A stretch of 45,891 nt of DNA from Deltaproteobacteria bacterium (GCA_016938035.1 JAFGVK010000220.1:1-45891); one strand, 5' to 3'; shown: positions 1-10,727, counted from the first letter of the stretch. Program-made: numbers and translations. Notes: a model not told the origin generated them from the letters alone.

Positions 1-155
1 AGCGACTCGGCGCCCGAACACAGTCTGGACGATTCGACGAGCAACTTCATCTGATTGTCCCGTTGGAATGACGAAGCGCCTCCTGAGCGACTGTCCGGCA
101 GATTGACCAGTGCCCCCCCCAGGCATGACCCACTGGGGCGAGACGATGATCAAGG
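1..155 (-). repeat. Dispersed repeat, copy 1 (modules B and A)
   Basis: Positions 1–113 (module B) align without gaps to 35269–35381 with 16 mismatches (86% identity). Positions 125–155 (module A) match 11368–11398 with 3 mismatches in 31. On the minus strand both modules form one open frame that starts at a TTG (153–151) and runs off the window edge. It begins MIIVSPQWVMPGGGTGQS and contains SDEVARRIVQTVFGRRVA. The plus-strand frame that is open in the other copy has a TGA here. The element lies just 3' of the minus-strand lipoprotein gene that ends at 260. It may be a transposon remnant, a small gene or a structured 3' element; the sequence does not decide. Confidence 0.75.
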
Positions 156-211
156 GCTACCGATGCTCCGATGGGCGCCTCGTGGCGGCGTGTGACCGTC
201 GCTCCTGCCGC

Positions 212-226
212 GGCTCGCCGCGAGCC
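212..226 (-). terminator. Hairpin after first lipoprotein gene
   Basis: GGCTCG and CGAGCC form a perfect 6-bp stem with a 3-nt loop, 34 nt downstream of the minus-strand stop at 260. No U tract follows, so this is only a possible terminator or RNA-stabilising hairpin. Confidence 0.3.
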
Positions 227-259
227 CAGCGGCGAGGACGCCAGCGGATCGGTGCCGGC

Positions 260-3199
260 TCAGCGCACGGCGATGCTCATGTCGTAGACCCGGTGGTTGT
301 CGCCCGAGCAGCCCTCGAAGGCGTACCAGCCGATCGCGTCGACCTGGGCGCCCAGGGCGCGGACCTTGGTGTCGTCGCGGTAGCTGTAGCTTCGGTTGCT
401 CACGTACTCGTCCAGGTCGGGGCAGGTGGGCAGGGGCTCCCAGGCCAGCTCTGTCGAGGAGTAGCTCCCCTGCTCGGGCCGGTTGTTGTGGCACCACACG
501 TTCTGCGGGGTCGCGTCCCCCTCCACCTCGGCCACCACCCACACCGCGCTCTGCTCGAAGGAGTTGAGGTCCTGGGTGTGGACCATCCTCACCTCTCCCC
601 CGTTTGGCACGGTGATCGGGTGCCGGAGGGCCTGGACGTCCCAGGAGCAGTCCGCGTCGTGGAGGTAGAGGTCCGTGCTGCGGTAGGTCTCAGTGTCGAG
701 GTTGTCGAAGAGGGTCTCGCTCCAGAAGCCCTCCCAGCCTCGGTAGGACTGGGTGAAGTCCCAGTCGAGGAGCACGGTCCAGCCACCCCCATCGGTGGTC
801 ATGTCGCACCAGACCTCCTGAGGGGCCTCGGGCCCGGCGTCACCGTCGGGATCGATGGTGTAGCGGCCGTCCACCCCCGCGAGGGCGCCGTCCCTGGCCA
901 GGGCGTCGGCGCAGCTCAGGCCGTCCACGCAGCCCCCGGCGATCCCCGCCCCGACGCTGGGGTCGCTGTCATCGCAGTCGGCGGGCATGACGGAGCCGTC
1001 GCCATCGGTGTCTTCGGCGTATTCGCAGCCCAGGACCAGGTCGTCGACCAGGTGGAGCTGGGACTGAGCCCCGGTCCCGGCGGTGAGGCCGAGCAGGACC
1101 TGGCGCTCTAGGGGGAATTCCGCCGAGGGGATCCAGGTGTCCACCGCGAGGGACCTGTCCACGAACACCTGGAGGTGGCCCGCGTCCCAGAACAGGTCCG
1201 CCCGGCGGGTCCCCACCCCGTAGAGGGCGCCAGCGCGGGTCTCATAGGCGTAGTAGTCCCCCCACAGGTAGCCGTGCTGGACCTCCAGGTGGTCGTCGGC
1301 GTCGAGGGTGTCGAAGCCCACGCACAGGCCGTCCAGATCGGCGCAGCCGAGCCCCCCGCCCAAGGCACCCACCAGGGATGGGTCGTGCTCGTCCAGGGCG
1401 GCGAACGCGAGGCCCTCTCCCTCGGTGCCGCCGGACATCTCGAAGGAGAAGCTCGCGTACCACCGGGCGGAGTCGACCGGCTGAGTGAAGAAGAGCGAGC
1501 CGGCGGTGTCGAGCGCGTCGTCGGTCAGCTGGAGGTAGCCCCCCGCGCTGGAGGTCGCGAGCACCTGGGTGGCGCTCCCGTTGAGGTGCCACGCCCCGCC
1601 CAGCGCGAGGTCGAAGGGCTGGGGCACGGGAGCGGCGGTCTGGTCCACCACGCCGTCGCAGTTGTTGTCGACGCCGTCGCACAGATCAAAGACGGCGGGG
1701 TTGAGGGCGGCGTCGAGATCGTCGCAGTCGAGCAGGGAGGAGGTCCAGCGCCCGATCGCGGGCACCTCGCAGGCCACCTGCACCACGACGTCCCCGCCGT
1801 AGCCGTCCCCGTCGATGTCGCGGTACCAGGTGGTCGCGTCGGTGGGGTCGTCGTCTACCGCGCCGTCGCAGTTGTTGTCGACGCCGTCGCAGAGCTCTGG
1901 GTTGGTGGGGAAGCGGTGGGCGGCGCCGTCGTCGCAGTCCCCCCCCCGGGCGGCGCTGGCGGGCGGCGCTGAGCAGGCGCGCACCGCGGTGCCGTCCAGG
2001 CCGTAGCCGTCGCCGTCGCCGTCGGTGAACCAGACGGCGGCGTCGACCGGGTTGTCGTCGACCAGCCCGTCGCAGTCGTTGTCCAGGGTGTCGCAGACCT
2101 CGGTGTTGCCGGGGAAGCGGGCCGCCTCGGTGTCGTCGCAGTCGTCGCCGATCGCGATGCCGCCCTCCGGAGCCTCACAGGCGAGGGTGGCGGTGAGGGG
2201 GTCGCCGTGCCCATCCGCGTCGGCGTCGGTGTACCAGCGCGAGGCGTCCAGCGCGCCCACGTCCACGGTGCCGTCGCAGTCGTTGTCGATCCCGTCGCAC
2301 CGCTCGACCCCGTCCGGCCTGGCCGCGGCGGTGCTGTCGTCGCAGTCGCCGGCCACCTCGACGTAGCCCTGCGGGGCCTCGCAGGCGACGAGGTCGGCGA
2401 GGGGGTCTCCGTAGCGATCGCCGTCCGCGTCGGCGTACCAGGTGGGGGCGTCGACGGCGTTGACGTCGACGGTGTCGTCGCAGTCGTTGTCCAGCCCGTC
2501 GCAGAACTCGACGGCGCCGGGGTAGACCGCGGCCGCGAGATCGTCGCAGTCATCGGCGTCGCTGAGCCAGCCCTGAGGGGCCTCGCAGGCGAGGGTGGTG
2601 TTGTCGGGATCACCGTGGCCGTCGTGGTCGAGGTCGGCGTAGAAGGTGGAGGCGTCGGCGGGCTCGTTGTCGACGAGGGCGTCGCAGTTGTTGTCGAGGC
2701 CGTCGCAGACCTCTGGGTTGCCCGGGAAGCGATCGGCGTCGGCGTCGTCGCACTCCTCACAGGCGGGGACGCCGTCCGCGTCCGCGTCCGCGTAGCCCAC
2801 CGAGCCGTCGCAGTTGTAGTCGGCGGGGTCGGCGCAGTCGGTCTCGGGGGCGCCGGGGTGGAAGGCTGGGTCGGCGTCGTCACAGTCCTCGGCGTTGTCG
2901 ACGAAATCGACCGGCGCCTCACAGGCGGCCCAGGAGGTGTCGGGGTCGCCGTAGCCGTCCGAGTCGGCGTCGGCGTAGAAGGTGGAGGCGTCCACAGGGT
3001 CCTCGTCGATCTCGGCGTCGCAGTCATCGTCGACGCCGTTGCAGCGCTCCTGGGCGCCGGGGTGGACGGAGGCGTCGGTGTCGTCGCAGTCCACGTCCGA
3101 GAGGGCGCCGTCGCCGTCCAGATCGACGTAGGTCTCCTCCCCCTTGCGGCAGGCGGAGAGGGCGAGGGCGAACAAGAGGCTGGTGCGGAGCAGGGTCAT
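260..3199 (-). CDS. Surface lipoprotein: MopE-type repeats, lectin-like and fibrinogen-like domains
   Basis: This 979-residue exported protein starts with a lipoprotein signal ([17 protein letters not shown], lipid Cys at 17). It then has about eight Cys/Asp-rich modules of the type [10 protein letters not shown] plus DCDD, the putative metal (calcium) binding motif of MopE-like proteins. The middle (near nucleotides 1030–1640) resembles an L-type lectin/ConA-like fold, with [14 protein letters not shown] and VGFDTL. After one more DCDD motif the C-terminus has the fibrinogen-like signature DPDG…[15 protein letters not shown]. It is a tandem paralogue of the next gene, 59 nt upstream. No Shine-Dalgarno precedes the ATG, so it may depend on the upstream gene for expression. 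A calcium-stabilised adhesin or surface display role is inference. Confidence 0.85.
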   Translation of the reverse strand: MTLLRTSLLFALALSACRKGEETYVDLDGDGALSDVDCDDTDASVHPGAQERCNGVDDDCDAEIDEDPVDASTFYADADSDGYGDPDTSWAACEAPVDFVDNAEDCDDADPAFHPGAPETDCADPADYNCDGSVGYADADADGVPACEECDDADADRFPGNPEVCDGLDNNCDALVDNEPADASTFYADLDHDGHGDPDNTTLACEAPQGWLSDADDCDDLAAAVYPGAVEFCDGLDNDCDDTVDVNAVDAPTWYADADGDRYGDPLADLVACEAPQGYVEVAGDCDDSTAAARPDGVERCDGIDNDCDGTVDVGALDASRWYTDADADGHGDPLTATLACEAPEGGIAIGDDCDDTEAARFPGNTEVCDTLDNDCDGLVDDNPVDAAVWFTDGDGDGYGLDGTAVRACSAPPASAARGGDCDDGAAHRFPTNPELCDGVDNNCDGAVDDDPTDATTWYRDIDGDGYGGDVVVQVACEVPAIGRWTSSLLDCDDLDAALNPAVFDLCDGVDNNCDGVVDQTAAPVPQPFDLALGGAWHLNGSATQVLATSSAGGYLQLTDDALDTAGSLFFTQPVDSARWYASFSFEMSGGTEGEGLAFAALDEHDPSLVGALGGGLGCADLDGLCVGFDTLDADDHLEVQHGYLWGDYYAYETRAGALYGVGTRRADLFWDAGHLQVFVDRSLAVDTWIPSAEFPLERQVLLGLTAGTGAQSQLHLVDDLVLGCEYAEDTDGDGSVMPADCDDSDPSVGAGIAGGCVDGLSCADALARDGALAGVDGRYTIDPDGDAGPEAPQEVWCDMTTDGGGWTVLLDWDFTQSYRGWEGFWSETLFDNLDTETYRSTDLYLHDADCSWDVQALRHPITVPNGGEVRMVHTQDLNSFEQSAVWVVAEVEGDATPQNVWCHNNRPEQGSYSSTELAWEPLPTCPDLDEYVSNRSYSYRDDTKVRALGAQVDAIGWYAFEGCSGDNHRVYDMSIAVR

Positions 3200-3258
3200 C
3201 GGAGGTCTCGAGGGCTGGGGCCCCCCCGGGACGCGCCGAGGGGTGCTGTGTGGTGAAC

Positions 3259-6200
3259 TTAGCGGACGTACCAGGTAAACCCGTCGTAGTGCCCCTCGTA
3301 GCTGTCGGCGGTCCAGCAGGCGAAGTGGCAGCGGCTGGCGTCGCGACCGCTGGAGCCGTGGACGTACGAGAAGAGGTGGCGGATGGTGTTGAGCGAATTG
3401 GGGCCGTCGATGCGGTACAGCTCGCCGGTGGGGTCGTGGATCAGGTTGCCCTCGTCCTCACCGCAGGTGTCCTGGCCCTCGTTCCCGCTGTTGGCCAGCC
3501 CGAAGGTCGAGCTGCCGGCCCCGTAGGAGTTGACGATGTTGGTGGTGCCCAGGTCCACCGCGCCGTTGGCCACCACGTGGAAGGTCCCATCCATGTAATT
3601 GCAGGCAGAGACCGGCTGAGCGAACACGTCCTCCATCGAGACGCCGCTCATCTCGACCCGGATGTGCTGCTCGTGCTCCACGGCGTCGGTGGCGTCCCAC
3701 AGGGTCCCGCGCTTGAGCCACTGGGCGTCGCGGTCGCCCCAGAGGGCGTGGAGGGCTTCGGTGTTGACGGCTGAGACGAGGGACTGGTCGTGGGGGAGGA
3801 AGGCGTGGTCGGAGTAGCCCGCCGCCGCGTCGGCGAAGAGCTGGCGGTTGGACCGCTCCCCCCCGCGCGCGCCCCCGTGGTTGGTCCAGATCGCGGTCCA
3901 GCCCCCGCCGTCGGTGTCCATGTCGCACCACACCGCGAAGGGAGCGCCGGGGCCGTCGTCGTCGTCGGGATCGATCCAGTAGCGCCCGGTCGCCGCCGCG
4001 CTGTCACGCGCCAGCACGTCCGCGCAGCTCAGGCCGTCGACGCAGCCCCCCGCGATCCCGGCGCTGAGGCCTGGGTCGCTGTCGTCGCAGTCGGCGGGCA
4101 TGACCGCGCCGTCGCCGTCCAGGTCCTCCGCGTAGGCGCAGCCGAAGTGCAGGTCGTCCACGTCGTGCACCTCGTTCAGGGAGCCGGTGCCGGCGGTCCA
4201 CCCCAGGAGCAGCTCGGAGGACCAGGGGTAGTCGTCGCTGGGGATCCAGGTGTCGGCCACCAGCGCCATGTCCACGAAGACCTGGAGGTGCCCGTCGTCC
4301 CAGAACACGTCCGCCCTGCGGGGCCCCGCCTCGTAGAGGGGTCCGGCGCCGTCGGTGTAGGCGTAGGCCCTGCTCCAGTCCAGGCCGTGCCGCACCTCGA
4401 CGTGATCGGGGCCCTCGTTGACGTGGGCGTCGAAGCCCACGCACAGCCCGCCGAGGTCCTGGCAGCCCAGGCCGTCTCCGTAGGCACCCAGCGCGCTGGT
4501 CTCCCCGTCGTCCAGCATCGCCAGCGCCAGGCCGTCTGCGTGGCTGCCGCCGTAGATGTCGAAGGTGAAGCTGGCGAAGCCGCGCTGGGACGAGAGGGGC
4601 TGGCCGTAGAACAGGCTCCCGCTCGCCATGTCGGTGGCCTCGGTGAGGCGGACCAGCCCCTCAGAGGCCTGGTAGGTCGCGACGCCGTTGAGGTGCCAGT
4701 CGCCGCTCAGGGTCCCGCTGAGGTCCAAGGTGGTCGGCGCGAGGGTCGCGTCGGCGAGGCCGTCGCAGTTGTTGTCGACGCCATCGCACAGATCGGGGAC
4801 GGAGGGGTTGATCGTCGGGTCCAGATCGCGGCAGTCGAGCAGCGCCTCATACCAGTCGGAGCCCCCAGGGGTGGCGCAGCCGGTGTGGGTGACGAGATCG
4901 CCGCCGTAGCCATCCAGATCGAGGTCGCGATACCAGGTGTGGGTGTCGATGGCGCCGTCGTCCACCGCGCCGTCGCAGTTGTTGTCCAGGCCGTCGCAGA
5001 CCTCGGGGTTGGTGGGGAAGCGGAGGGCGGTCGCGTCGTCGCAGTCTCCGCCGCGGTTGGCGGTGGCCGGTGGCTGAGCGCAGGCGCGGGAGGCGGTGCC
5101 GTCGAGGCCGTAGCCGTCCCCGTCCGCGTCGGTGAACCAGGTGGGGGCGTCGGCGGCGTTGTTGTCGACGAGGGCGTCGCAGTTGTTGTCCAGGCCGTCG
5201 CAGCGCTCCGGGTTGCCTGGGAAGCGGCCCGCCTCGGTGTCATCGCAGTCCCCGCGCGCGGCGATCATCCCCTCTGGGGCCGAACAGGCGCGGGTGAGGG
5301 AGGCGTCCAGGCCATAGCCGTCCCCGTCGGCGTCCGCGTACCAGCTGGGGGCGTCCACGGCGCCAAGGTCGACCGCGCCGTCGCAGTCGTTGTCCAGGCC
5401 GTCACAGACCTCGGTGCCGCCGGGGTGGGCGCTGGGGTGGGCGTCGTCGCAGTCGCTGTCGTCCGCCACGTGCCCGGCGGGTGCGAGGCAGGCGATCACC
5501 TCACCGCCGGCGTCCCCGTAGTGGTCGGCGTCGGCGTCGGGGTACCAGGCGGTGGCGTCTGCCGCGTTCACGTCGACCGCGCCGTCGCAGTCGTTGTCGA
5601 GGCGGTCGCACAGCTCGGTGTTGCCCGGGAAGGCGAGGGCCTCCAGATCGTCGCAGTCGTCCGCGGAGGTGAGCCAGCCCGGAGGCGCCTCGCAGGCCTG
5701 GACCGCGTTGTCGGGGTCGCCGTGGCCGTCGCCGTCGAGGTCGGCGTAGAAGGTGGAGGCGTCGGTCGGGTCGTCGTCCACCAGGGCGTCGCAGTCGTTG
5801 TCCAGCCCGTCGCAGACCTCGGGGTTGCCTGGGAAGCGCGCGTCGTTCGCGTCGTCGCACTCCTCACAGGCCGGGACGCCGTCCCCGTCGGCGTCGGCGT
5901 AGCCCACCGAGCCGTCGCAGTTGTAGTCCGCGGGGTCGGCGCAGTCGGTCTCGGCGGCGCCGGGGTGGAAGGCGGGGTCTGCGTCATCGCAGTCGCTGTG
6001 GTCGTCGACGTAGCCCTCGGGGGCCGCGCAGGCCTCGGCCGAGCTGCCGGGGTCGCCGTACCCGTCGTGATCCGCGTCCGCGTAGAAGGTGGCCGCGTCG
6101 GTGGGGTCCTCGTCGATCTCGGCGTCACAGTCGTTGTCCAGGCCGTCGCAGCGCTCGGGGGCGTCGGGGAACACGGTGGCGTCGGTGTCGTCGCAGTCCC

Positions 6201-6306
6201 GGTCAGAGAGCACCCCGTCGCCGTCCAGATCGAGGTAGGCCTCCTCCTCCTTGCGGCAGGCGGAGAGGGCGAGGGCCAGGACGAGGGTGTTGGACAACAG
6301 GCGCAT
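3259..6306 (-). CDS. Surface lipoprotein paralogue with divergent fibrinogen-like tail
   Basis: The ATG at 6306 is chosen over an upstream in-frame start because it gives a clean lipoprotein signal ([17 protein letters not shown]) and has GGAG upstream. The product is about 1015 residues. It repeats the architecture of the neighbour: eight [13 protein letters not shown] modules, a lectin-like segment ([23 protein letters not shown]), one extra DCDD motif, then [15 protein letters not shown]. The two proteins align well up to that GGGWT motif. The last roughly 200 residues differ: here the region is Gly/Asn-rich, with [18 protein letters not shown] and a Cys/His-containing end (RCHFACW). This suggests tandem duplication with an exchanged or diversified binding domain. 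Ligand unknown. Confidence 0.85.
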   Translation of the reverse strand: MRLLSNTLVLALALSACRKEEEAYLDLDGDGVLSDRDCDDTDATVFPDAPERCDGLDNDCDAEIDEDPTDAATFYADADHDGYGDPGSSAEACAAPEGYVDDHSDCDDADPAFHPGAAETDCADPADYNCDGSVGYADADGDGVPACEECDDANDARFPGNPEVCDGLDNDCDALVDDDPTDASTFYADLDGDGHGDPDNAVQACEAPPGWLTSADDCDDLEALAFPGNTELCDRLDNDCDGAVDVNAADATAWYPDADADHYGDAGGEVIACLAPAGHVADDSDCDDAHPSAHPGGTEVCDGLDNDCDGAVDLGAVDAPSWYADADGDGYGLDASLTRACSAPEGMIAARGDCDDTEAGRFPGNPERCDGLDNNCDALVDNNAADAPTWFTDADGDGYGLDGTASRACAQPPATANRGGDCDDATALRFPTNPEVCDGLDNNCDGAVDDGAIDTHTWYRDLDLDGYGGDLVTHTGCATPGGSDWYEALLDCRDLDPTINPSVPDLCDGVDNNCDGLADATLAPTTLDLSGTLSGDWHLNGVATYQASEGLVRLTEATDMASGSLFYGQPLSSQRGFASFTFDIYGGSHADGLALAMLDDGETSALGAYGDGLGCQDLGGLCVGFDAHVNEGPDHVEVRHGLDWSRAYAYTDGAGPLYEAGPRRADVFWDDGHLQVFVDMALVADTWIPSDDYPWSSELLLGWTAGTGSLNEVHDVDDLHFGCAYAEDLDGDGAVMPADCDDSDPGLSAGIAGGCVDGLSCADVLARDSAAATGRYWIDPDDDDGPGAPFAVWCDMDTDGGGWTAIWTNHGGARGGERSNRQLFADAAAGYSDHAFLPHDQSLVSAVNTEALHALWGDRDAQWLKRGTLWDATDAVEHEQHIRVEMSGVSMEDVFAQPVSACNYMDGTFHVVANGAVDLGTTNIVNSYGAGSSTFGLANSGNEGQDTCGEDEGNLIHDPTGELYRIDGPNSLNTIRHLFSYVHGSSGRDASRCHFACWTADSYEGHYDGFTWYVR

Positions 6307-6496
6307 CAGGGCTCCAGGGTGCGGTCCGTCGAGGGGCGAGGTCCGCGTGTGAGGGGGAGGCGGGGGAGGCGGGGCCACCGCCGCCACAGGATAACGGGTC
6401 TTCAGGAGAACACTAGGTCGGATGCCTGTTGTCCGTGGACGAGCCCGGCGCCACCGGGCAGCACGGGGCCTCCGTGGGATCCCCCGGGCGGACGGG

Positions 6497-7312
6497 TCAG
6501 CGCCCCCGGTACACCGGCTCCCGCCGCTGCGTGAAGGCGGTGAAGGCCTCGGTGAGGTCGTCGGACTGGAGGAAGGCGGCGTTCCACAGCGCCACCTGCT
6601 CCAGCGCGCGCTGGACGCTCATCCCGTCCTGGGCGTTCAGCACCCGCTTCACCCCCTGGGTGACCAGGGGCGAGTGGGCGGCGATCGCCTCCGCCTCGGC
6701 GCGGGCTGCCTCCAGCAGGGCCTCGCGGTCCGGGAGCACCTGGGACACCAGCCCCAGGGCCAGGGCGCGCTGCGGATCGATGTCCTTGGCGGTGAGGGCC
6801 AGCTCTCTGGTGGCCGCGTCGCCGATGATGCGGGGGAGCCGCTGGAGGGAGCCCAGGTCCGCCACCATCGCCACCTTGGCCTCCCGCAGCGAGAAGCGCG
6901 CGTCGGCGGAGCACAGGCGCAGATCGGCGGCGGCGGCCAGGTCGAGCCCGCCGCCCAGGCACCAGCCGTGGATCGCGGCCACCACCGGCTTGGCGCAGGT
7001 GGCCGGGGCACCCACCTGGGCCTGGAGCCTCCGGATCAGGGTGAGCAGCTCCTGCCGCCCCGCGGCGCCCCGCCCCTGGAGGATGGGCGCGAAGTCCTTC
7101 GGCGCGGCGGTGAGATCGAGGCCGGTGCAGAAGGAGGGGCCGTCCCCTCGCAGGAGCACCGCGCGGATCTCTGAGGCCGCGTCCACCTCGGCGAAGGCTC
7201 GGGCGAGCTCGTCCATCAGGGCGGCGTTGAGGGCGTTCCCCCGCTCGGGGCGGGCGAGGATGATCTCGGCGACTGCGCCGGCGCGGACGAGGCGGACGGT
7301 GGGCTCGGACAT
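6497..7312 (-). CDS. Enoyl-CoA hydratase/isomerase family, likely delta(3,5)-delta(2,4)-dienoyl-CoA isomerase
   Basis: This 271-residue crotonase-fold enzyme begins at MSEPTVRLV, 3 nt after a GGAGG (7316–7320). The CoA-binding and oxyanion segment [12 protein letters not shown] is at about 57–67, with [16 protein letters not shown] at 119–133. The active-site stretch [18 protein letters not shown] matches the dienoyl-CoA isomerase pattern. Asp130, Glu144 and Asp152 fall at the three acidic positions used by mammalian ECH1, with the same 8-residue Glu–Asp spacing. It would act in the cytoplasm in beta-oxidation of fatty acids with odd-position double bonds. No other beta-oxidation gene is adjacent. 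Fold certain; exact reaction inferred. Confidence 0.85.
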   Translation of the reverse strand: MSEPTVRLVRAGAVAEIILARPERGNALNAALMDELARAFAEVDAASEIRAVLLRGDGPSFCTGLDLTAAPKDFAPILQGRGAAGRQELLTLIRRLQAQVGAPATCAKPVVAAIHGWCLGGGLDLAAAADLRLCSADARFSLREAKVAMVADLGSLQRLPRIIGDAATRELALTAKDIDPQRALALGLVSQVLPDREALLEAARAEAEAIAAHSPLVTQGVKRVLNAQDGMSVQRALEQVALWNAAFLQSDDLTEAFTAFTQRREPVYRGR

Positions 7313-7400
7313 GGGGCCTCCAGGGATGGGAGAGGGATAGCGCGGCGTCTCGCCGGGCGCAGGGGGGCGGTGCTCGATACGGTGGCCGGCGGGAGGCGCG

Positions 7401-8873
7401 ATGAGCCTGAAGCAATTGGGGCGCACCTACTGGGTGCTCAACGGGGTCGAGGCGCTGGAGCGGCTGGCGTACTTCTCGGTGCGGGCGGTGGTGCCCATCT
7501 ACATCATGCAGGCCGACGATCCGGGGGGCCTGCACCTCACCGCGGCCCACAAGGGCACCATCTACGCCTGGTGGTTCGTCTTCCAGTCGATCCTGCCGAT
7601 GTTCACCGGTGGCTTCGCGGATCGCTACGGGTACAAGAAGACCCTCGCCTTCGCGATCCTGCTCAACGCCCTGGGCTACACCCTGATGGCCTTCGTGAGG
7701 GACTACTGGACCTTCTTTGGCGCGATCTTGGTGCTGGCGACCGGCACCGCCTTCTTCAAGCCCAGCCTCCAGGGCTCGCTGGCTCAGAACCTCACCAAGG
7801 ACATCTCGTCGCTTGGGTGGGGGATCTTCTACTGGGTGGTCAACATCGGTGCGACCGCGGGTCCGCTCCTCGCCCGGGGGGTGCTGGGCGCTCACGGGGC
7901 GAGCGACTGGCGCAACCTGTTCCTGATGGCGGCGGGCTTCACCCTCTCCAACCTGCTGCTGCTCTTCGCCTTCAAGGACGTGCCCTCTGGCGCGGACAAG
8001 GGGGTGGGGCCGCTGGAGGTGCTCAAGCGCACCTTCGTGAACATCCTCGAGCCACGCCTGATCGCGTTCTTGCTGATCATGTCGGGCTTCTGGCTGATGA
8101 TGTACCAGCTCTGGGACCTTCACCCCAACTTCATCACCGACTGGGTGGACTCGCGCGGGGTGGCCTCGACCCTCTCGTCGCTGCCGGGGGGACAGGGCTA
8201 CTGGGCGACTGAGACCGATCGCGGCTGGCAGGTGCCCCAGGAGCTGCTGCTGACGGTGAACGCCGCGCTGATCGTGGGGCTGGTGATCCCCATGTCGTGG
8301 GTGGTGCGCAAGATGCGGACCCTGTCGGCGATGCTGATCGGCATGAGCGTGGCCACGGTGGGGGTGCTGGTGGCGGGCCTGACCTCCAGCGGGTGGGTGC
8401 TGATCCTGGGGATCGTGTTCTTCTCCCTCGGCGAGATGCTCACTGGCCCGAAGAAGAACGAGTATCTGGGCCTGATCGCGCCTCCTGGCAAGAAGGGGCT
8501 CTACCTGGGTTATGTCAACATTCCGGTGGGGATCGGCGGCTTCATCGGCTCGAAGATGGCCGGGTACATCTACGGGAACTACGGCGAGAAGGCGGTGCTG
8601 GCGCAGAAGTACCTGATCGAGCGCAGGGGGGGAGCCTGGGACGGCTCCCTCGCGGGGCTGGAGTCCGCGGCGGGGGTGAGCCGGCTGGATGCCTTCGACA
8701 GGCTGCAGCAGGTGACCGGCCTGGACGCGCAGGGGGCCACGCAGCTGCTGTGGGACACCTACCACCCCCACCTGACGGTGTGGCTCCCCTTCGCGGCGGT
8801 GGGGGTGCTCTCGATGATCGCCCTGGCGATCTTCGGGAGGATGGCGCGGCGCTGGGCGGACATGGACGCCTGA
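7401..8873 (+). CDS. POT/PTR family proton-dependent oligopeptide transporter
   Basis: This 490-residue polytopic membrane protein has GGGAGG upstream of its ATG. Near the N-terminus E17xxE20R21xxY24 corresponds to the ExxER motif of proton-coupled oligopeptide transporters. FADRYGYKKTL is the MFS loop 2–3 motif, and IFYWVVNIGATAGP (about 141–154) matches the PTR2 FYxxINxG signature. About 12–14 hydrophobic helices follow, ending in an Arg-rich cytoplasmic tail. It is divergent from the isomerase gene across an 88-bp spacer. Predicted role: H+-coupled uptake of di- or tripeptides. That fits a protein-degrading lifestyle, which is an inference. Confidence 0.88.
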   Translation: MSLKQLGRTYWVLNGVEALERLAYFSVRAVVPIYIMQADDPGGLHLTAAHKGTIYAWWFVFQSILPMFTGGFADRYGYKKTLAFAILLNALGYTLMAFVRDYWTFFGAILVLATGTAFFKPSLQGSLAQNLTKDISSLGWGIFYWVVNIGATAGPLLARGVLGAHGASDWRNLFLMAAGFTLSNLLLLFAFKDVPSGADKGVGPLEVLKRTFVNILEPRLIAFLLIMSGFWLMMYQLWDLHPNFITDWVDSRGVASTLSSLPGGQGYWATETDRGWQVPQELLLTVNAALIVGLVIPMSWVVRKMRTLSAMLIGMSVATVGVLVAGLTSSGWVLILGIVFFSLGEMLTGPKKNEYLGLIAPPGKKGLYLGYVNIPVGIGGFIGSKMAGYIYGNYGEKAVLAQKYLIERRGGAWDGSLAGLESAAGVSRLDAFDRLQQVTGLDAQGATQLLWDTYHPHLTVWLPFAAVGVLSMIALAIFGRMARRWADMDA

Positions 8874-9084
8874 GGGGGGCGCATCGCGCCGCTGGGATGG
8901 GGGCAGATCCCGGCCGTGCGAGGAGACCGCTGGTCTCGCCGCGGTGACGCAGGGCTGTGGGAGCGTGAGCTGCGGCGGTGGGGATCTCGCGACTGGAGCG
9001 CTGTCTTCGGGCTAGTTGCGATTTCCACGCGTCACACACGCATCCGCGCTTGATCCTGGCAACGCATCGGCTATTCGCGCGGCC

Positions 9085-10695
9085 ATGAAGACACTACACC
9101 TCCTCCTCCTGTCCTTCCTCGTCGCTTGTGGCGACGGGTCCTCCGCCAACACCCCCGCTGAGGCTGGTGCCGCGCGCGCAGCCACAGCGGGCGCCTCCGG
9201 CGACGTGCAGCCGATCCGCATGGATCTGTATGTGATGTCTCGCTGCCCCTACGGGGTGCAGGCCGAGCAGGCGATCATCCCCGCGGCACAGAAGTTCGGC
9301 GCTGCCCTCGATCTCCACATCGAGTACATCGGCAAGGGTGCCGCGGGCAGCCTCGAGTCGATGCACGGCAAGCCTGAGGTAGACGGCGATCTCTCGCAGG
9401 TGTGCACCCGCGAGCTGGCGCCAGCCTCCTTTCTGGACATGATCTCGTGTCAGAACGAGGACATGCGCTCGATCGGCACCAACTGGCAGGGCTGCGCCGA
9501 CCGCCTCCACCTGGACAAGGCCGCGCTCACCGCGTGCGTAGAGGGCGACCAGGGGCAGCAGCTCCTAGGGGCCTCGTTCGCCAAGTCCATGGCGCAAGGC
9601 GCGACCGGCTCGCCGACCATCCTCCTGGACGGCAAGCCCTACCAGGGCAGCAGGAGCCCGATGGGGGTCCTCAGGGGGCTCTGCGAGCACTGGGGTGACG
9701 CGGCCCCGGCGGCCTGCGCCGATGTGCCCGCGCCGGTGGCGGTGTCCGCCATCTTCCTCTCCGACGCGCGCTGTGAGGAGTGCGACCTGCACAAGGTCGA
9801 GCCCCAGCTCAAGGGCACCCTGCCGGGACTGACGGTGCAGTACCTCGACGTGGGGACCCCCGAGGGCCGCGCGGTGTACGACCGGCTGAAGGCGGCCGAC
9901 CCCTCCTTCAAGCTGCTCCCCGCCGTGCTCCTCGACCCCGCGGTCGAGCAGGACGAGGAGGGCTACCCCGCGCTCCAGCGCTACCTCCGCCCCCTCGGCG
10001 AGTACCGCGAGCTGCGCATGAACGGGCAGTTCGACCCCGACGCCGAGATCTGCGACAACGGGATCGACGACGACGCCAACGGTCAGGTGGACTGCGCCGA
10101 CGCCGGCTGCTCCTCGGATCTCCTCTGCCGCGAGGAGGTCCCCAAGAAGCTCGACCTGTTCGTGATGTCTCACTGCCCCTATGGGGCCAGGGCCCTGATC
10201 GCGGCCAACGACGTCAAGAAGACCTTTGGTGACGACATGACCGTGGAGGTCCACTTCATCGGTGGCGTGACCCCCACGGGGCTCTCGTCGATGCACGGGC
10301 AGCCCGAGGTGGACGACGACCTGCGCGAGCTCTGCGCGGCGCACGTGGCTCCCGCCAAGGGGCTCGACTTCGCGGCGTGCATCTCACGGGACTACAAGAG
10401 GGCCGACTGGAAGGCCTGCGCGGCCAGCTCCGGCATCTCCGCCGACGCGATCCAGGGCTGCTTCGACGGTGAGGGCCCCGCGCTGCTCAAGGCGAGCTTC
10501 GAGGAGAGCGGGGCGCTGGGCATCGGCTCCAGCCCCACCTACATGGTCAACAACACGCGCATCGCCCGCGCCGGCGACGCGGCGAGCATCCAGCGGGAGT
10601 TCTGCAGGGACAACCAGGGGCTGGCCGCGTGCGGCGCGACGGTAGAGGCCACCGCGACCGAGCCTGTGCCGGCAGGGGCCTGCGGCGGTCAGTGA
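9085..10695 (+). CDS. Lipoprotein with three thioredoxin-like domains (two CPYG, one CEEC)
   Basis: Starting at ATG 9085 gives a lipoprotein signal (MKTLHLLLLSFLVAC, Cys15) in a 536-residue product. Domain 1 has YVMSRCPYG (Cys54) followed by three or four spaced cysteines. Domain 2 is a short glutaredoxin-like region with a CEEC pair (Cys230/Cys233). A MopE-like Cys/Asp motif (CDNGIDDDANG, about 324) links it to domain 3. Domain 3 repeats domain 1, with FVMSHCPYG (Cys364) and the same trailing cysteine pattern. The CPYG domains resemble GILT/DsbA-like folds but have Gly in place of the second active-site Cys. No good Shine-Dalgarno is visible, and an upstream in-frame start at 9016 would destroy the signal. 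Periplasmic or surface thiol exchange is inferred. Confidence 0.8.
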   Translation: MKTLHLLLLSFLVACGDGSSANTPAEAGAARAATAGASGDVQPIRMDLYVMSRCPYGVQAEQAIIPAAQKFGAALDLHIEYIGKGAAGSLESMHGKPEVDGDLSQVCTRELAPASFLDMISCQNEDMRSIGTNWQGCADRLHLDKAALTACVEGDQGQQLLGASFAKSMAQGATGSPTILLDGKPYQGSRSPMGVLRGLCEHWGDAAPAACADVPAPVAVSAIFLSDARCEECDLHKVEPQLKGTLPGLTVQYLDVGTPEGRAVYDRLKAADPSFKLLPAVLLDPAVEQDEEGYPALQRYLRPLGEYRELRMNGQFDPDAEICDNGIDDDANGQVDCADAGCSSDLLCREEVPKKLDLFVMSHCPYGARALIAANDVKKTFGDDMTVEVHFIGGVTPTGLSSMHGQPEVDDDLRELCAAHVAPAKGLDFAACISRDYKRADWKACAASSGISADAIQGCFDGEGPALLKASFEESGALGIGSSPTYMVNNTRIARAGDAASIQREFCRDNQGLAACGATVEATATEPVPAGACGGQ

Positions 10696-10727
10696 GGTCG
10701 CGCTGCGGCTTGAGCGCCGCCTGAGGG

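Noticed and set aside
110..1111. Long plus-strand open frame opposite the first lipoprotein
   Set aside because: Valine/Gly-rich shadow of the MopE repeats (GTC-rich complement); no family motif, and the opposite strand carries clear domains and a signal peptide.
3790..6534. 914-codon plus-strand open frame opposite the second lipoprotein
   Set aside because: Repeats of VAVVV/GGVD reflect the complement of Asp-rich codons; low-complexity shadow with no start signal.
6402..8771. 789-codon minus-strand frame across the isomerase and transporter genes
   Set aside because: Composition (His/Gln/Arg/Pro) is a shadow of two well-supported genes on other frames.
9050..9077. Promoter TTGATC–16–TATTCG for the thiol lipoprotein
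   Set aside because: Transcription would start at or beside the ATG (leaderless); the –10 match is poor, so it is not listed as a feature.
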